64,000 bases of DNA from the NCBI RefSeq assembly GCF_007859865.1, contig NZ_SJPI01000001.1:2108001-2172000 (forward strand), in the 5' to 3' direction. A program made the translations under genes and the position numbers. Below, piece by piece: positions 35,681-45,506 of this stretch. Within the stretch, counting starts at the first letter, position 1. Each line of letters begins with the position of its first letter. The notes beneath the pieces were generated by a model. It was not told the DNA's origin, made no database searches, and saw only the letters and a program-made list of their open reading frames with translations. Source of the stretch: Rubripirellula amarantea (GTDB lineage: Bacteria > Planctomycetota > Planctomycetia > Pirellulales > Pirellulaceae).

Positions 35681-36956
35681 AAGTGCCCGTGCTGGTCGCA
35701 AAGCTGTCGAATTCAAGGTTCATGTTTTGCAGCAGCGAAACATACAAGTTGGGTAGTGGTTCGTTCTTCTTTCGATCAAACGCAAGATGACCGGCGTGAC
35801 GGAAACCACCACCGGCTAGCAGTACCGGCATGTTGCGATTGTCGTGACTCGAAGCATTTCCCAGGTTGCTGGTAACGAGGGTATTGGTCCGATCCAACAA
35901 GGTCGAATCGCCCTCTTCAATCGCATCGAGGTCTCGAATGAACGTTCCCCATTGTTGCACCAGAGCAGCCTCAATGAGCGCCAGTTGTGCGAGTTTGGTT
36001 TCGTCAAGACCGTGGTGACTGAGGCTATGGTAGCCCTCTTCCACGCCTTCGATTGGCAAGACGCCACCAGCGCCGGGTATGTGCAACGTAACGACTCGTG
36101 TGGAATCGGTTTGTAGAGCAAGCTTTGTCAGGTCGCACATCGTTTTGAGCCGCCCAATGGTGTCATTAGGGTTGCTTGCCTTGCCAGGACGCTCGGCGTC
36201 GACTTCAGGTTTCGGCAGTTTCGCCCACCTTTCCGCATCCGCCATTCGCTCTTCGAGTGCACGGACGCTGGCGAAGTACTCGCCAAGCCGGTGTCGGTCT
36301 TCGCGACCGAGCGTGCGAGCGAGAGACTTCGCATCATCGCCGACTAAATCCATGATGCTACGGCCTTGCCGGACACGCGCCGCTTGCTTTTCTTGTTCGT
36401 ATTTAGACAAGTCCACAAACAGTTCGTCAAACAATTTCTGGGCTGAGTTGAGTGGCGGAATCATCGCTCCGCTTTCGGTATAGCAGGGACTCGTCGTGCC
36501 AGTCGTGCTAAGCACCAACGATGGAATTCGAGTGGCGGCCCCCACGTACTTGGCCATCAATTGGTCAAGCGAAATCGAATTCGTCGAACGACCTGCTGAG
36601 CCTACTGCGGATGCGGTCAGGATACTGGCTTCGGCGCGGTGTCCACCCTTCACGCCTGGATGCGATGCACCGGAAACGACCGTCAATTTCTCTCGCATGT
36701 CCTCGAGTGGCGATAGGTAAAGCGATGACTTGTAGTTCTTCCCCGCCTCTTTAGGGAACAAGTTATCGGCAACCAAGCCTAAGCCCAGCGTGATCGCAAC
36801 GAATCGCTTCACGGGCGGTTGAGTGTCCGGGCTCGCGAACGCCGGTGTCATTGCGGTAAGCATGGGCAGTCCCATGGCGACACCACTGCCGCGTAGCAAA
36901 GTTCGGCGTTGTAAACGACGCTGGAAGTTCACTTGGATCTTGTTATTGATGCTCAT
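35661..36956 (-). CDS. DUF1552 (HXXSHH-motif) exported protein (copy 2)
   Basis: The 431-residue protein has an RR-type export signal ([19 protein letters not shown]) and the HSLSHH motif near residue 310. It shares many blocks with copy 1 at 13015-14334 ([51 protein letters not shown]). Family role: probable exported metal-dependent enzyme, not experimentally defined. It lies 15 bp after the DUF1592 cytochrome gene and is certainly in the same transcript. Confidence 0.9.
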   Translation of the reverse strand: MSINNKIQVNFQRRLQRRTLLRGSGVAMGLPMLTAMTPAFASPDTQPPVKRFVAITLGLGLVADNLFPKEAGKNYKSSLYLSPLEDMREKLTVVSGASHPGVKGGHRAEASILTASAVGSAGRSTNSISLDQLMAKYVGAATRIPSLVLSTTGTTSPCYTESGAMIPPLNSAQKLFDELFVDLSKYEQEKQAARVRQGRSIMDLVGDDAKSLARTLGREDRHRLGEYFASVRALEERMADAERWAKLPKPEVDAERPGKASNPNDTIGRLKTMCDLTKLALQTDSTRVVTLHIPGAGGVLPIEGVEEGYHSLSHHGLDETKLAQLALIEAALVQQWGTFIRDLDAIEEGDSTLLDRTNTLVTSNLGNASSHDNRNMPVLLAGGGFRHAGHLAFDRKKNEPLPNLYVSLLQNMNLEFDSFATSTGTLNGLEI

Positions 36957-36971
36957 ACGTCTCGTGAATGT

Positions 36972-39392
36972 TTATTTGCTCAAGAAGGTAGGGCTGGTCA
37001 CAACCGCTTTGATAAGCGATTTCATCCCGTGGCGATCTGACTTGGTTTGCTTAACGATGGTTTCCACGTTCTCGCGGTCAGCGAATTTGATGGTTGCACC
37101 CGTGCCGTACGTCAGTAGCTTTTCAACTACATTTCGAGCTAGCGCATCGGTGTCAGCCGAAACTAGATCACGGAACTGATTGAAGTCTTCGAATTTTTCA
37201 CCCGAAGGCATTTGGAAGCTGGGGTCAATCTTCGGACGGCGATTGCTACCCTTGGCATTACGATTGAAGTATCGTTCGCGCCATTGACCGGCTGGGTCAA
37301 AATTTTCCAACGCATAGCCGGGAGGGTCAATTTTGACGTGACAGGCAGCGCACTGTGAATCATCAACATGCTTGAGAAGTTGTTCACGAATGGTCGTGGC
37401 TCCGCGAATATCAGGCTCGACCGCAGGGACATTCTCGGGCGGTGGAGGAATTTCTGTGCCTAAGATTCGCTCCGAAACCCAAACACCGCGAAGCACCGGC
37501 GAGGTCGTCGTGCCGTTGGCGGTGACCTTCATGATCGCACCATGAGCCAGCAATCCACCTCGCACAGACGACTTGTCGAGGGTGTGCCGTTTCGTTTCAT
37601 TGCCGTCGAAGTCTTCGATGCCATAATGACGAGCCAAGCGACTGTTGAGATAAGTGAAGTCGCTGCGGACCAAATTTTGAATCGGCAAATCTTTGTCGAT
37701 CATCTCGTCAAGGAACAAGTGAGTCTCATCAAGCATCGCATTTTGGACGACGGGGTCATAGTTCCGGTACAGCCCTGGATCAGGCTCGGTGAAATCAATG
37801 TCCATTAAGTCGAGCCATTCGGCAGCAAAGTCTTTGACAAACTTGGGGCGTCCTGCGTCGTCCAGCAGCCGGTCAACTTGTTGGTGCAAAACATTCGGAT
37901 CGGACAATTGACCATCGGCTGCTAATTGCAACAGGACTTCGTCCGGCATAGTTCCAGTGAGGAAGTAGGCAAGTCGGTTCGCAATCGCATATTGATCGAG
38001 CAAACTGCTTCCGCTCGATGAATCCTCAAACGGTTCGACGCGATAGATGAATCGTGGAGAGCAAAGCACGGCTCGATAGGTGGACTTCAGCGCCATGATT
38101 GGTTCTTCGCCCGATTCGATCGCTTGACCAAGCATTTTTGAATACGCGTTGACGACGTTCTGGGGCACAGGACGGCGAAACGCGGAATGCATGAACGATC
38201 GAAGTTGGCGTGCCAAAGCCGCGTCCGGGGTTTTCGATTTAAGCTCGATCTTGTGCTTCTTGCGATCTATGCTGACGTTAAGATCACCGAGTAACCGCCT
38301 GCGCGTTTCGACAGGGTCGCCCTTGGGATAGATTCGCTCCATTTTCAGCGAGTGCAGGGCAACGCCCGGAACGTTTTGAGGTTCGCCTTCACCTACCCCA
38401 ACCTGTCCGCCCTGGAACTTTGCTTGTTTGAGCATGGCATCGCCGGGCCGTATCTCGATCATGTGCCCGGCGGGAATCCAAGCATCGTAAACGTGAACGG
38501 CAGGATCCTTCGTCGCCGCGAACGAACCAATCCAGTTCATTAGTGGATCGCCTGATACACAAGCACCGCTTCGAATGGTGCACCACACGTCGCGGCCCTC
38601 GGGCGGTTTAAGTCCAGACGCCTTAAACGTGATCCGATACCAGCCATCTTCGGGTGAAGTCGTCGACGTCATCCGCCCATAGAAAATCATCTTGCTCGCC
38701 CATGTAACGGCAAGCCCTTTTCGCATTTCAGGATCGCGACATCGCCGCTTAGGATTCTTTCGAGCGATCTTTTCAGGCGGGAGTTCACGAACCATCGGAG
38801 AGGTTGGTCCAACGATTCGATCAAATGCGGTGTCGAGCGCCGCATCGACCGCTTTGATGTGCGATTCCATCTGGTAGTGCGACATCGACTGACTATCGGC
38901 AATTCCAATGAAGCCATCGTTGCGTGGTTCGGCGGTCATTAGACGTGACAGCGGTATGTCGATAGCGAGCAGGTCCTGGAGCGTTCGCTCTAGCTCGGAA
39001 TTGGTGAGCCTACGACCCTGAACTCGACCGAATTGTTCGAACTGACTTTCTTGAAAATCACTAATCCACTTTGCCGTCTGGCGCGTGAAGTTTCGCCGTA
39101 GCGGATCAGCCAGTTCATCATCATCCGGCGGCGGCATCTCGCCGTCCTTGACGCGGTCATGGATTCGAACCCATGCCATGGCAACATTGGGGTCGGACAA
39201 ATCGGTGCTTAACGCGGTTAGATCAAGACCACCTTCGCCGTCGGGGCCCTCATGACATCCTATGCACGATCGTTCCACTAAACGCATGGTGATCGCGGGT
39301 GGTTGCGTGGCGGATGAGTCCTTTGCGAACCCCCGCAGCGGCGAGAGTACGCAGACAGAAACGGCGATCAACAGCGATCGAACAAGCAGCAT
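36972..39392 (-). CDS. Planctomycete cytochrome c protein, DUF1587-DUF1595-DUF1592-DUF1588-DUF1585 (copy 2)
   Basis: The 806-residue protein begins with a signal peptide (LLVRSLLIAVSVCVL) and a haem motif CIGCH near residue 48. DUF1587 (GRRLTNSELERTLQDLLAI), a beta-rich insert, DUF1595 (FMHSAFRRPVPQNVV), DUF1592 (IANRLAYFLTGTMPDEVL), DUF1588 (RGGLLAHGAIMKVTANGT, CAACHVKIDPPGYALE) and DUF1585 (LLTYGTGATIKFADRENVE) follow in the same order as in copy 1. The two copies are clearly diverged, so the duplication is not recent. The open frame reaches 39458, but ATG 39392 starts the signal peptide. The FtsK-like gene lies 108 bp upstream on the same strand; a shared transcript is possible but not evident. 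Confidence 0.9.
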   Translation of the reverse strand: MLLVRSLLIAVSVCVLSPLRGFAKDSSATQPPAITMRLVERSCIGCHEGPDGEGGLDLTALSTDLSDPNVAMAWVRIHDRVKDGEMPPPDDDELADPLRRNFTRQTAKWISDFQESQFEQFGRVQGRRLTNSELERTLQDLLAIDIPLSRLMTAEPRNDGFIGIADSQSMSHYQMESHIKAVDAALDTAFDRIVGPTSPMVRELPPEKIARKNPKRRCRDPEMRKGLAVTWASKMIFYGRMTSTTSPEDGWYRITFKASGLKPPEGRDVWCTIRSGACVSGDPLMNWIGSFAATKDPAVHVYDAWIPAGHMIEIRPGDAMLKQAKFQGGQVGVGEGEPQNVPGVALHSLKMERIYPKGDPVETRRRLLGDLNVSIDRKKHKIELKSKTPDAALARQLRSFMHSAFRRPVPQNVVNAYSKMLGQAIESGEEPIMALKSTYRAVLCSPRFIYRVEPFEDSSSGSSLLDQYAIANRLAYFLTGTMPDEVLLQLAADGQLSDPNVLHQQVDRLLDDAGRPKFVKDFAAEWLDLMDIDFTEPDPGLYRNYDPVVQNAMLDETHLFLDEMIDKDLPIQNLVRSDFTYLNSRLARHYGIEDFDGNETKRHTLDKSSVRGGLLAHGAIMKVTANGTTTSPVLRGVWVSERILGTEIPPPPENVPAVEPDIRGATTIREQLLKHVDDSQCAACHVKIDPPGYALENFDPAGQWRERYFNRNAKGSNRRPKIDPSFQMPSGEKFEDFNQFRDLVSADTDALARNVVEKLLTYGTGATIKFADRENVETIVKQTKSDRHGMKSLIKAVVTSPTFLSK

Positions 39393-39499
39393 AGATATCT
39401 GTGGCGGGAAAAAGGGCGGGACTGACAGTGACCTTGGCAGTTGCCCCAGTATAACCACCGCAATGGCGTCTGACGAACGCCGATTTCGCAGGTATCAGG

Positions 39500-42400
39500 C
39501 TACGTATTTAGCCATTTCTTGACTTTAGCCGCGTCTGGTAGTTCCGATTGCCGGAATTTTGTAATCGACCCGTCGGCATGGTCATAAACCAGCATCGTCG
39601 CGGTCGACAAATCAGACGCGACCGGGGAATCGACCAGGAACGACGAATCGTTCTGGTTCATCTGGCCCAGAATCCGCAGTTCAAAGTCGTGTTGGCTTCC
39701 GCGAGGTAACCAACGTGAAAGCGTTTCCGCGCCGCTGCAAACCGCCAGAACAAACACGCCTTGAGACGGTCCTTCGCGAAGCACGGTTTGGAATGCTTTC
39801 CCGCCGCTCATCTCGCTCGCGGCATCAAGTGAGAAGCTAAAGGATTCGTCTTGTCGTAGGTCACGAAATCTTTCTAGCGGATCAATGACGACTAAGACGG
39901 GAGGATCCGAGGACGTTTCGCCGGCTGCATTCTCTTCTCGTTGCTTAACGATATCCGCGACGCGAGCAATCTCGGCTTCGCTATCACGAGGTTTAACCGA
40001 CTTAAGGTTGATGCCACACTGATCCAACCAATCGTTCATCAAGGGGCCATCGTCGGGACGTGCCCCGTCAAAGTACACCACCTCGAGTTCAGGTACCGAC
40101 TTGGCAAAACCAGAGATCGCCGTGGCAAGAATTGCCGCTCTTGATTCACCTCCCGCGACCAGCAGTGCGTTGCGGCCGGGGTCACGAGAAAGGCTGATGC
40201 CAAGCGGAGGACCAATCTCAACGGACTCCCCTAGCAATCCGGTCATGGCATTTGCTGAATCGTTCTGCAACGCGGCATCGGCGAGTTCACTCGTCCAGTA
40301 GCAAGGTCGATTGCCCTCGAAAATTACTGCTGGTCCCAGCTTTGCACGATGGCTTTGATCGCGCGCGGCAATCGAGACAAGCATTTCGCGGTGCCGATCC
40401 GCCGAAAGCCACGCGACTTGAAAAGGTTGGTTCCCTTCCGCAAGCCCACCCGCGTTGTTGTAGATCGCTTCGCCTGGTCGGCTAATTAATCGGGCCGCGG
40501 TATTGTCGTCCGAAAGAATCAATGCCGCGTCGGCTTCACTGCACTGCATCGCAATTCGAACAGCCATTTGGCCCAGAGTTGCTCGGGGCAACGAGTAGGC
40601 GCCGGCCAGCGATTGACTGCTCAAGATCACGTGCATTCCGAACGAGCGTCCTTGTCGCACCAGGCGATCCAGAAGCATCGCACAATCCGCAGCGATCCGG
40701 TCGTCACGCATGAAGAGTTCTTGAAACTCGTCGACCACCAACATGATCCGTGGCATCGCGTCCTCGGACTTCTCGCGATACGCGCCGAGTTCTTGGGCAC
40801 CGACTGCGCGGAACTTTTCACCTCGCGATTGCAACTCGGCATCAAGACGTTGCAGCACACTGCGACCGAACTCTCGTTCGCTCTCGATTCCGATCACACG
40901 AGCATGCGGCAGTCCCGAATCTGCATAGACCTTGAACTCAACGCCCTTCTTGAAATCCAATAAGTAGAACTGCAGTTGATCTGGACGGTACTGATAGGCA
41001 CCCGCCGTGATGATTGAATGCAGCAGCGTACTTTTTCCGGAACCGGTTTTGCCCGCAATCAACACGTGCTGCCGAACACCTTCGCCTAGGTCTAGCGAAA
41101 GGGTTCGGTTTGCGCCTTGGCTTCCGATTGGAATGTTGATGCCGGAATTGGTCTCGCCACTGCCTTCGATCACACTGGTCAGCACTTGATCAAGGGGGAT
41201 TTCAACTCGCGATGCATTGACGGTCGCTACGCCAATCTTTTCGACCAACGAGTCTCGCAAATTCGGTGGCGGCGATGAAAGGGGTTCGAGAGCAAGATGC
41301 TCTAGACCGGGGACTTCCAAGTGAACACCTTGATCCTCTTTTATTCTCACTTGCATGACGTTGCTGCCCGACGGGATCGGCATGTCGGAGGGCCAAGGTT
41401 GATCGTCACGGCAAACCAAAATGGTAAAGATTCCGCACCTTAGTCCACTGTTGATAATCGCGTTGAGGTGTTTATAGCCGTCTCTTGATAGTCCCGATGG
41501 CAAGCCAATGCCTGCGATGGCGCGATAAGGCACTGCCATCGAACCGGCAACAAGATTGTAGTCTTCGATTCGCTCGAACCGATCTCGCAGCGAGGACTGT
41601 AAGACATCCTCGACGTAATGCGCGATCTCGCTAAGCCTTGTTTCAATTTTGTTATCGGTGGTCCAAACGCGGTGCCCAATGATCGATGGATCATGATCCG
41701 CAAGTGCCATCAAGCTCGTAAAGTTCTGTCCTCGTCCAATCGGGTCAATCAATGTAAGCTTTGCTCGACCGGCGGGAGCACTGGAAAGCAATCTCCATAG
41801 CAATTGTTGGCACATGTCGATCGCATCACTCATGGTTGATTCATCACAGTGTATGACTAGGCAACTGTGAAGGCGCCGATGCAGGACGATGGGCAAACGA
41901 TCAGGAATGTTGATCTCGGAAACTAGTGATACTGGAGAAGCATTCGCTGGGTTTTCAGTGGCGATAGCGATGGGAATCGTCGCGGATTCGACATGTCCGT
42001 TTTGATGTTGTGGAGGTTCAACGTTAAGAGCACCCGCGAGTTCGTCGCCAATCAGTAGCGACCCCAACGGCAAGCAATCCAAATGGTCACGGTGGCATAG
42101 ATCACTGGCCAATACCTCTTTCCAACTAGGGAATTGTTGTCGAACGGCTTGATTCGTTTTCTCGATTCGAGCAACTGCGAACTTGACGCCTGTAGCTAGG
42201 CGCTGGGTCAGGTACTGCAACTCCAAGAAGCGTTTGGCCGAATTCGCTTCACGCTTTTGTTCGATCGCATGATCGGCTTTAGCGAGCGTATTAGTGATGG
42301 CGTGAGCGACTTGGTCTGCGTTTTCACGCATCTGTTCGGTCACTTGGGACACCGATTTTTCATATTGGTGGCCGCTTGCTTCCAACAATTCAAGCAACTT

Positions 42401-43459
42401 GGCCCGCTTCGCCGTGAATTCATCGTTGATGCGTTTTTCCAGTTCGGCGAGCTGTTCCGTTTTCCATCGCTTTGCCGCAGCAATGTGAGCGTCGCGACGT
42501 TCGATCAGTTCCTTCGACGAATCTGACGCGATGCGGCGACTGATTTTGCGTGCGTGTTCGGCGCATTCGTCTGCGGCGCGTCCAAGTCGGACGACTCGCG
42601 GATAGAGCTTTCGCGTCATGCGTTTAAGCGGCATCAGAAGGATCAGGTAAATCGTGAATCCTAAAATTCCAGCAGGGATCACTCCTGCGGCAGCCCAAAG
42701 GTAAGGTTGCTTTTCAACCGTCGCGATGGCGATGATTCCCCAGATTAAAACGAAAACGCCTACGCCCGCTGGCAAGTAAAACGAGTCAACAATTTTCGAT
42801 GCAGCACCGGTCTGCATTTCATGGATAACTTTGTTGCATTTCCGAGTGATCACATCAATCGTGTCGATAGCTTCCCGTACATCTTTGGGAAGCGGCTGGC
42901 TCATGTCCTCTTCGGGGTCCTCAGGCGGGCCAACTTCAAGCAAACCATCCAACCTGCGAACCGTTAAAGCGTTGGCCCATTCGAGGTGATCTTGCAAAGG
43001 CAGCAGCGCTTCATCGATCTGCTTGATCTCTTTGCGTTGTTGTTGGCCGGGTTGGTTCTTGCGGTTCTCGAACTGTTGCAAGACCGCTTGGTGTCGAGCC
43101 TCTACTTTGCGTTCGATCGTCTGTTCTTCTTCTTGTTTCTTCCGGCGATAGATAACAGCAAGGCGATTAAGTTCGGATCGCAAGGAAAGAGTTTGCTGCT
43201 CGTACTTGAACGTCAGGATTTCCTCGGCGTTGTCCCATTTGTTTAGCATGTTGCGACGTGAATCGCGGCAATGGCTGGTAACGCTTCGCTTCTCTTCGTT
43301 GAGTTCAATTTCTTCTTTGGCTCGCGCTTGAGCATGCTGAGCCTTCAATCGCTCTCGCTCCAAAACACAGTGCCCCACCCGGTCCGCCAATGCCGAGAGC
43401 ACTTGCTTAGAACGAGTGACGTTCATCAAACCGGTTGGACTAACTGTCGAATCTTTCAT
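39500..43459 (-). CDS. FtsK/EccC-like membrane ATPase with three tandem ATPase modules and a coiled-coil head
   Basis: The 1319-residue protein has an N-terminal coiled coil (about 15-165), a pair of membrane helices (about 228-282; GVGVFVLIWGIIAIATV, IPAGILGFTIYLILLMP), a second coiled region (285-440), then three RecA/FtsK-like modules. Module 1 (about 520-740) lacks a P-loop. Module 2 (about 780-1000) has Walker A GKTGSGKST (near 806) and Walker B IMLVVDEFQE (near 907). Module 3 (about 1090-1315) has VAGGESRAA where the P-loop should be. This plan (membrane anchor plus three tandem FtsK modules) is that of EccC/EssC, the motor of type VII secretion, though the coiled coil and the active middle module differ. 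It follows a WXG100-like gene by 77 bp. A DNA translocase role is the alternative. Confidence 0.78.
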   Translation of the reverse strand: MKDSTVSPTGLMNVTRSKQVLSALADRVGHCVLERERLKAQHAQARAKEEIELNEEKRSVTSHCRDSRRNMLNKWDNAEEILTFKYEQQTLSLRSELNRLAVIYRRKKQEEEQTIERKVEARHQAVLQQFENRKNQPGQQQRKEIKQIDEALLPLQDHLEWANALTVRRLDGLLEVGPPEDPEEDMSQPLPKDVREAIDTIDVITRKCNKVIHEMQTGAASKIVDSFYLPAGVGVFVLIWGIIAIATVEKQPYLWAAAGVIPAGILGFTIYLILLMPLKRMTRKLYPRVVRLGRAADECAEHARKISRRIASDSSKELIERRDAHIAAAKRWKTEQLAELEKRINDEFTAKRAKLLELLEASGHQYEKSVSQVTEQMRENADQVAHAITNTLAKADHAIEQKREANSAKRFLELQYLTQRLATGVKFAVARIEKTNQAVRQQFPSWKEVLASDLCHRDHLDCLPLGSLLIGDELAGALNVEPPQHQNGHVESATIPIAIATENPANASPVSLVSEINIPDRLPIVLHRRLHSCLVIHCDESTMSDAIDMCQQLLWRLLSSAPAGRAKLTLIDPIGRGQNFTSLMALADHDPSIIGHRVWTTDNKIETRLSEIAHYVEDVLQSSLRDRFERIEDYNLVAGSMAVPYRAIAGIGLPSGLSRDGYKHLNAIINSGLRCGIFTILVCRDDQPWPSDMPIPSGSNVMQVRIKEDQGVHLEVPGLEHLALEPLSSPPPNLRDSLVEKIGVATVNASRVEIPLDQVLTSVIEGSGETNSGINIPIGSQGANRTLSLDLGEGVRQHVLIAGKTGSGKSTLLHSIITAGAYQYRPDQLQFYLLDFKKGVEFKVYADSGLPHARVIGIESEREFGRSVLQRLDAELQSRGEKFRAVGAQELGAYREKSEDAMPRIMLVVDEFQELFMRDDRIAADCAMLLDRLVRQGRSFGMHVILSSQSLAGAYSLPRATLGQMAVRIAMQCSEADAALILSDDNTAARLISRPGEAIYNNAGGLAEGNQPFQVAWLSADRHREMLVSIAARDQSHRAKLGPAVIFEGNRPCYWTSELADAALQNDSANAMTGLLGESVEIGPPLGISLSRDPGRNALLVAGGESRAAILATAISGFAKSVPELEVVYFDGARPDDGPLMNDWLDQCGINLKSVKPRDSEAEIARVADIVKQREENAAGETSSDPPVLVVIDPLERFRDLRQDESFSFSLDAASEMSGGKAFQTVLREGPSQGVFVLAVCSGAETLSRWLPRGSQHDFELRILGQMNQNDSSFLVDSPVASDLSTATMLVYDHADGSITKFRQSELPDAAKVKKWLNT

Positions 43460-43536
43460 GCCACCGTCGCCACTGAATGGGAATGAGGGTGATCAGCCGA
43501 GCTGGTCGAGTCCCATGGAACTAACCTCTATCTTAC

Positions 43537-43785
43537 TCAATCCGAGCGCGCATAATGGTCATCCAGGTCACGGTTGGCATCGTGAATTGTGTCAAGAAAA
43601 TCGTGGAGTGATGCTGAAAAACGGCTCAAACTCGGGCCGATCGAGGTCAAGTGCTCGCGTTCAAAGCGTTCGCGACGTGAATCAACCCAATCCTCTTTGA
43701 CCGCCGACCATAGCTGGGCGAATTCAACGAAGTCGCGTTGAATTCTATTTTCGCAGTCTCGAATACGTCCCACGTTGAACGTCAT
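43537..43785 (-). CDS. WXG100-like small helical protein
   Basis: The 82-residue protein is predicted to form two long helices (about 5-31 and 38-78) separated by a turn at D-W-V-D-S (W33). WXG100 substrates and effectors of type VII systems are about 100 residues long, have the same helix-turn-helix hairpin with W-x-G at the turn, and are encoded beside an EccC ATPase. Here the motif reads W-V-D, so assignment rests on size, helical layout, the tryptophan and context. It overlaps the helical-repeat gene by 4 bp (ATGA) and precedes the FtsK-like ATPase by 77 bp. No signal peptide, cysteine or membrane helix is present. Confidence 0.6.
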   Translation of the reverse strand: MTFNVGRIRDCENRIQRDFVEFAQLWSAVKEDWVDSRRERFEREHLTSIGPSLSRFSASLHDFLDTIHDANRDLDDHYARSD

Positions 43786-45359
43786 GACGGTGAATCCAGT
43801 TCGTTCGTTTCATCGCTTTCGCTGTCGCTATCGATTTCGTTGTTAAACGTTCGAAGCATTTTGCGACCCTTGTAGAGATTGAATAGATCAATGGCCGAAA
43901 GTGGACGCAATCTTCCCGAGGTCGGTTGTTCGATCGTCTCGAGTCCGTCACTGACCACAAGGCATGGCTTGCCATCGCGAGTCGCTTCGAACACGCCAGC
44001 TTTTTCATCCAGGAAAATTCCCAGCAATGCCGGTTTTAGTGATTCGAACTCGGATCGTTCCAAATGCTCGCTCAACGAACGCATGACGCGAACTTGAGCC
44101 TCGTTGAGTTGTTCAGAAGGCACCACGAAGATTTCGGGATGGTCGGCGTGCCAACCTGCATAAATTGCATAGATGTCGTTCATCGGCAAGTCGGCGACAT
44201 CCGCACCGAGCGCAAACGTCACCGGCCCCGTGACACCCACGTTGCTATAAATCCGCTCGCCAAAGTTGTACTCGAACCGAACTAAAAGGATATCAACCGG
44301 GTCATTAAAACTTGGCCACAGCATCCGTTTGCGATGGACGACTTCCACACTGGTTGGCGGAACACCCATTTGCGCCGGTTGGCTCAACCATAGTGTCATT
44401 TCGGCTTCGGCAGTTGCTTCGTCGCTGCGATACTTTTCGTCGATCAGTTCACCGAAGTGAAGCTCGTCGGCGTAGTGAATTGCTCGGAGTCGTGCCGAAG
44501 GTTCTGCCGCAAGCTCTATCAGCCGCTTCTTGCCCAAGTCATCACCAAGTCTGGCCAACGCCCCGGCGGCTTCGCACTGAACTCGTCGATGTTTCAGTTC
44601 GATCGTTTGATTCAGCTTGCTAATGGCAGACTCATCGCCCAACAGGCCAACGCTATCGCAAAGTGACACCGCAAGCGCGACCGCTTCCCCTAGACGAGTC
44701 TGGACGGTGTTGACATCGTCACCGAAGACGCGAGGGTTCTCTTCGAATTGGGCAAGACGACCCGTGACTTCACCCAATAACGCGTTCAGCATCGTTTCGC
44801 GTCCCGATGCTGGATGTTGATCAATGCGTCCGCTGCGATAGAGGTAATTGGCCAAGTCCAAGAGCGTGGATGCGAGCGACGGGTGTTGGAGAGCACCGAA
44901 CACGCGAGGGAACACGGCGGCAATGGGCCAGTCGTTGTACTTCATTAGCGGGCTGAGCGATTGAGCCGCATTGATCCAATCCGTCGGTGGCGATTCGATC
45001 AAGCAATCGACCAACCAATTCAATGACTCTTGTGTGCGGATGCTGGCCGCCAACTGCAACAACAGGTGACGATTAGGCGTTGATTCGGGGACCTTGGATG
45101 TCAATTCACGAAGTTGGTCGAAGTCCAATACTTCCGCGACATCACCACCTGGTTGAAGCGTGGTCGTGTGTAGGACGCGAATTAAGCCCCCTAAGATTGC
45201 CGGATCGGCCGTCGGCGCTTGGCTACTAAGCTGAGCGAGTTGTTCCAGTAACAGTGGGGCTTTCTCGATAGACGCGTCGGCGAGTTCTCGCAATTGCCAA
45301 CCCGCGGCTACGGGGTCTGCGTCGCGGCTGAGAAGAGAAGTGAGTTGATGCTCAAACAC
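43782..45359 (-). CDS. Helical-repeat (HEAT-like) protein of the FtsK/WXG-like operon
   Basis: The 525-residue protein has no signal peptide or membrane helix. Residues about 1-310 are alpha-helical with HEAT/ARM-like repeats (QCEAAGALARLGDDLGKKRL, LLLQLAASIRTQESL). The C-terminal part (about 340-500) is mixed alpha/beta (VDILLVRFEYNFGERIYSNV, IYAIYAGWHADHPEIFVVP) and unrecognised. The chain ends in an acidic tail (SDSESDETNELD). It is the first gene of the operon and is coupled by a 4-bp overlap to the WXG-like gene, so it probably works with it and the ATPase, for example as a cytosolic adaptor or chaperone. That role is inference. Confidence 0.68.
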   Translation of the reverse strand: MFEHQLTSLLSRDADPVAAGWQLRELADASIEKAPLLLEQLAQLSSQAPTADPAILGGLIRVLHTTTLQPGGDVAEVLDFDQLRELTSKVPESTPNRHLLLQLAASIRTQESLNWLVDCLIESPPTDWINAAQSLSPLMKYNDWPIAAVFPRVFGALQHPSLASTLLDLANYLYRSGRIDQHPASGRETMLNALLGEVTGRLAQFEENPRVFGDDVNTVQTRLGEAVALAVSLCDSVGLLGDESAISKLNQTIELKHRRVQCEAAGALARLGDDLGKKRLIELAAEPSARLRAIHYADELHFGELIDEKYRSDEATAEAEMTLWLSQPAQMGVPPTSVEVVHRKRMLWPSFNDPVDILLVRFEYNFGERIYSNVGVTGPVTFALGADVADLPMNDIYAIYAGWHADHPEIFVVPSEQLNEAQVRVMRSLSEHLERSEFESLKPALLGIFLDEKAGVFEATRDGKPCLVVSDGLETIEQPTSGRLRPLSAIDLFNLYKGRKMLRTFNNEIDSDSESDETNELDSPS

Positions 45360-45506
45360 GGGATTTGCCCAAAGCGAGATTCGATTAGTGACGGAGCGAG
45401 CGGAAAAACTTACGACAGTCTCTCGCTCATGATCCGTGGCCCATTGCCTATCGCAGTGGAGGACATGGGACTAGGTATTTTTGAACAGTGTCCCAACTAG
45501 CCCTGA

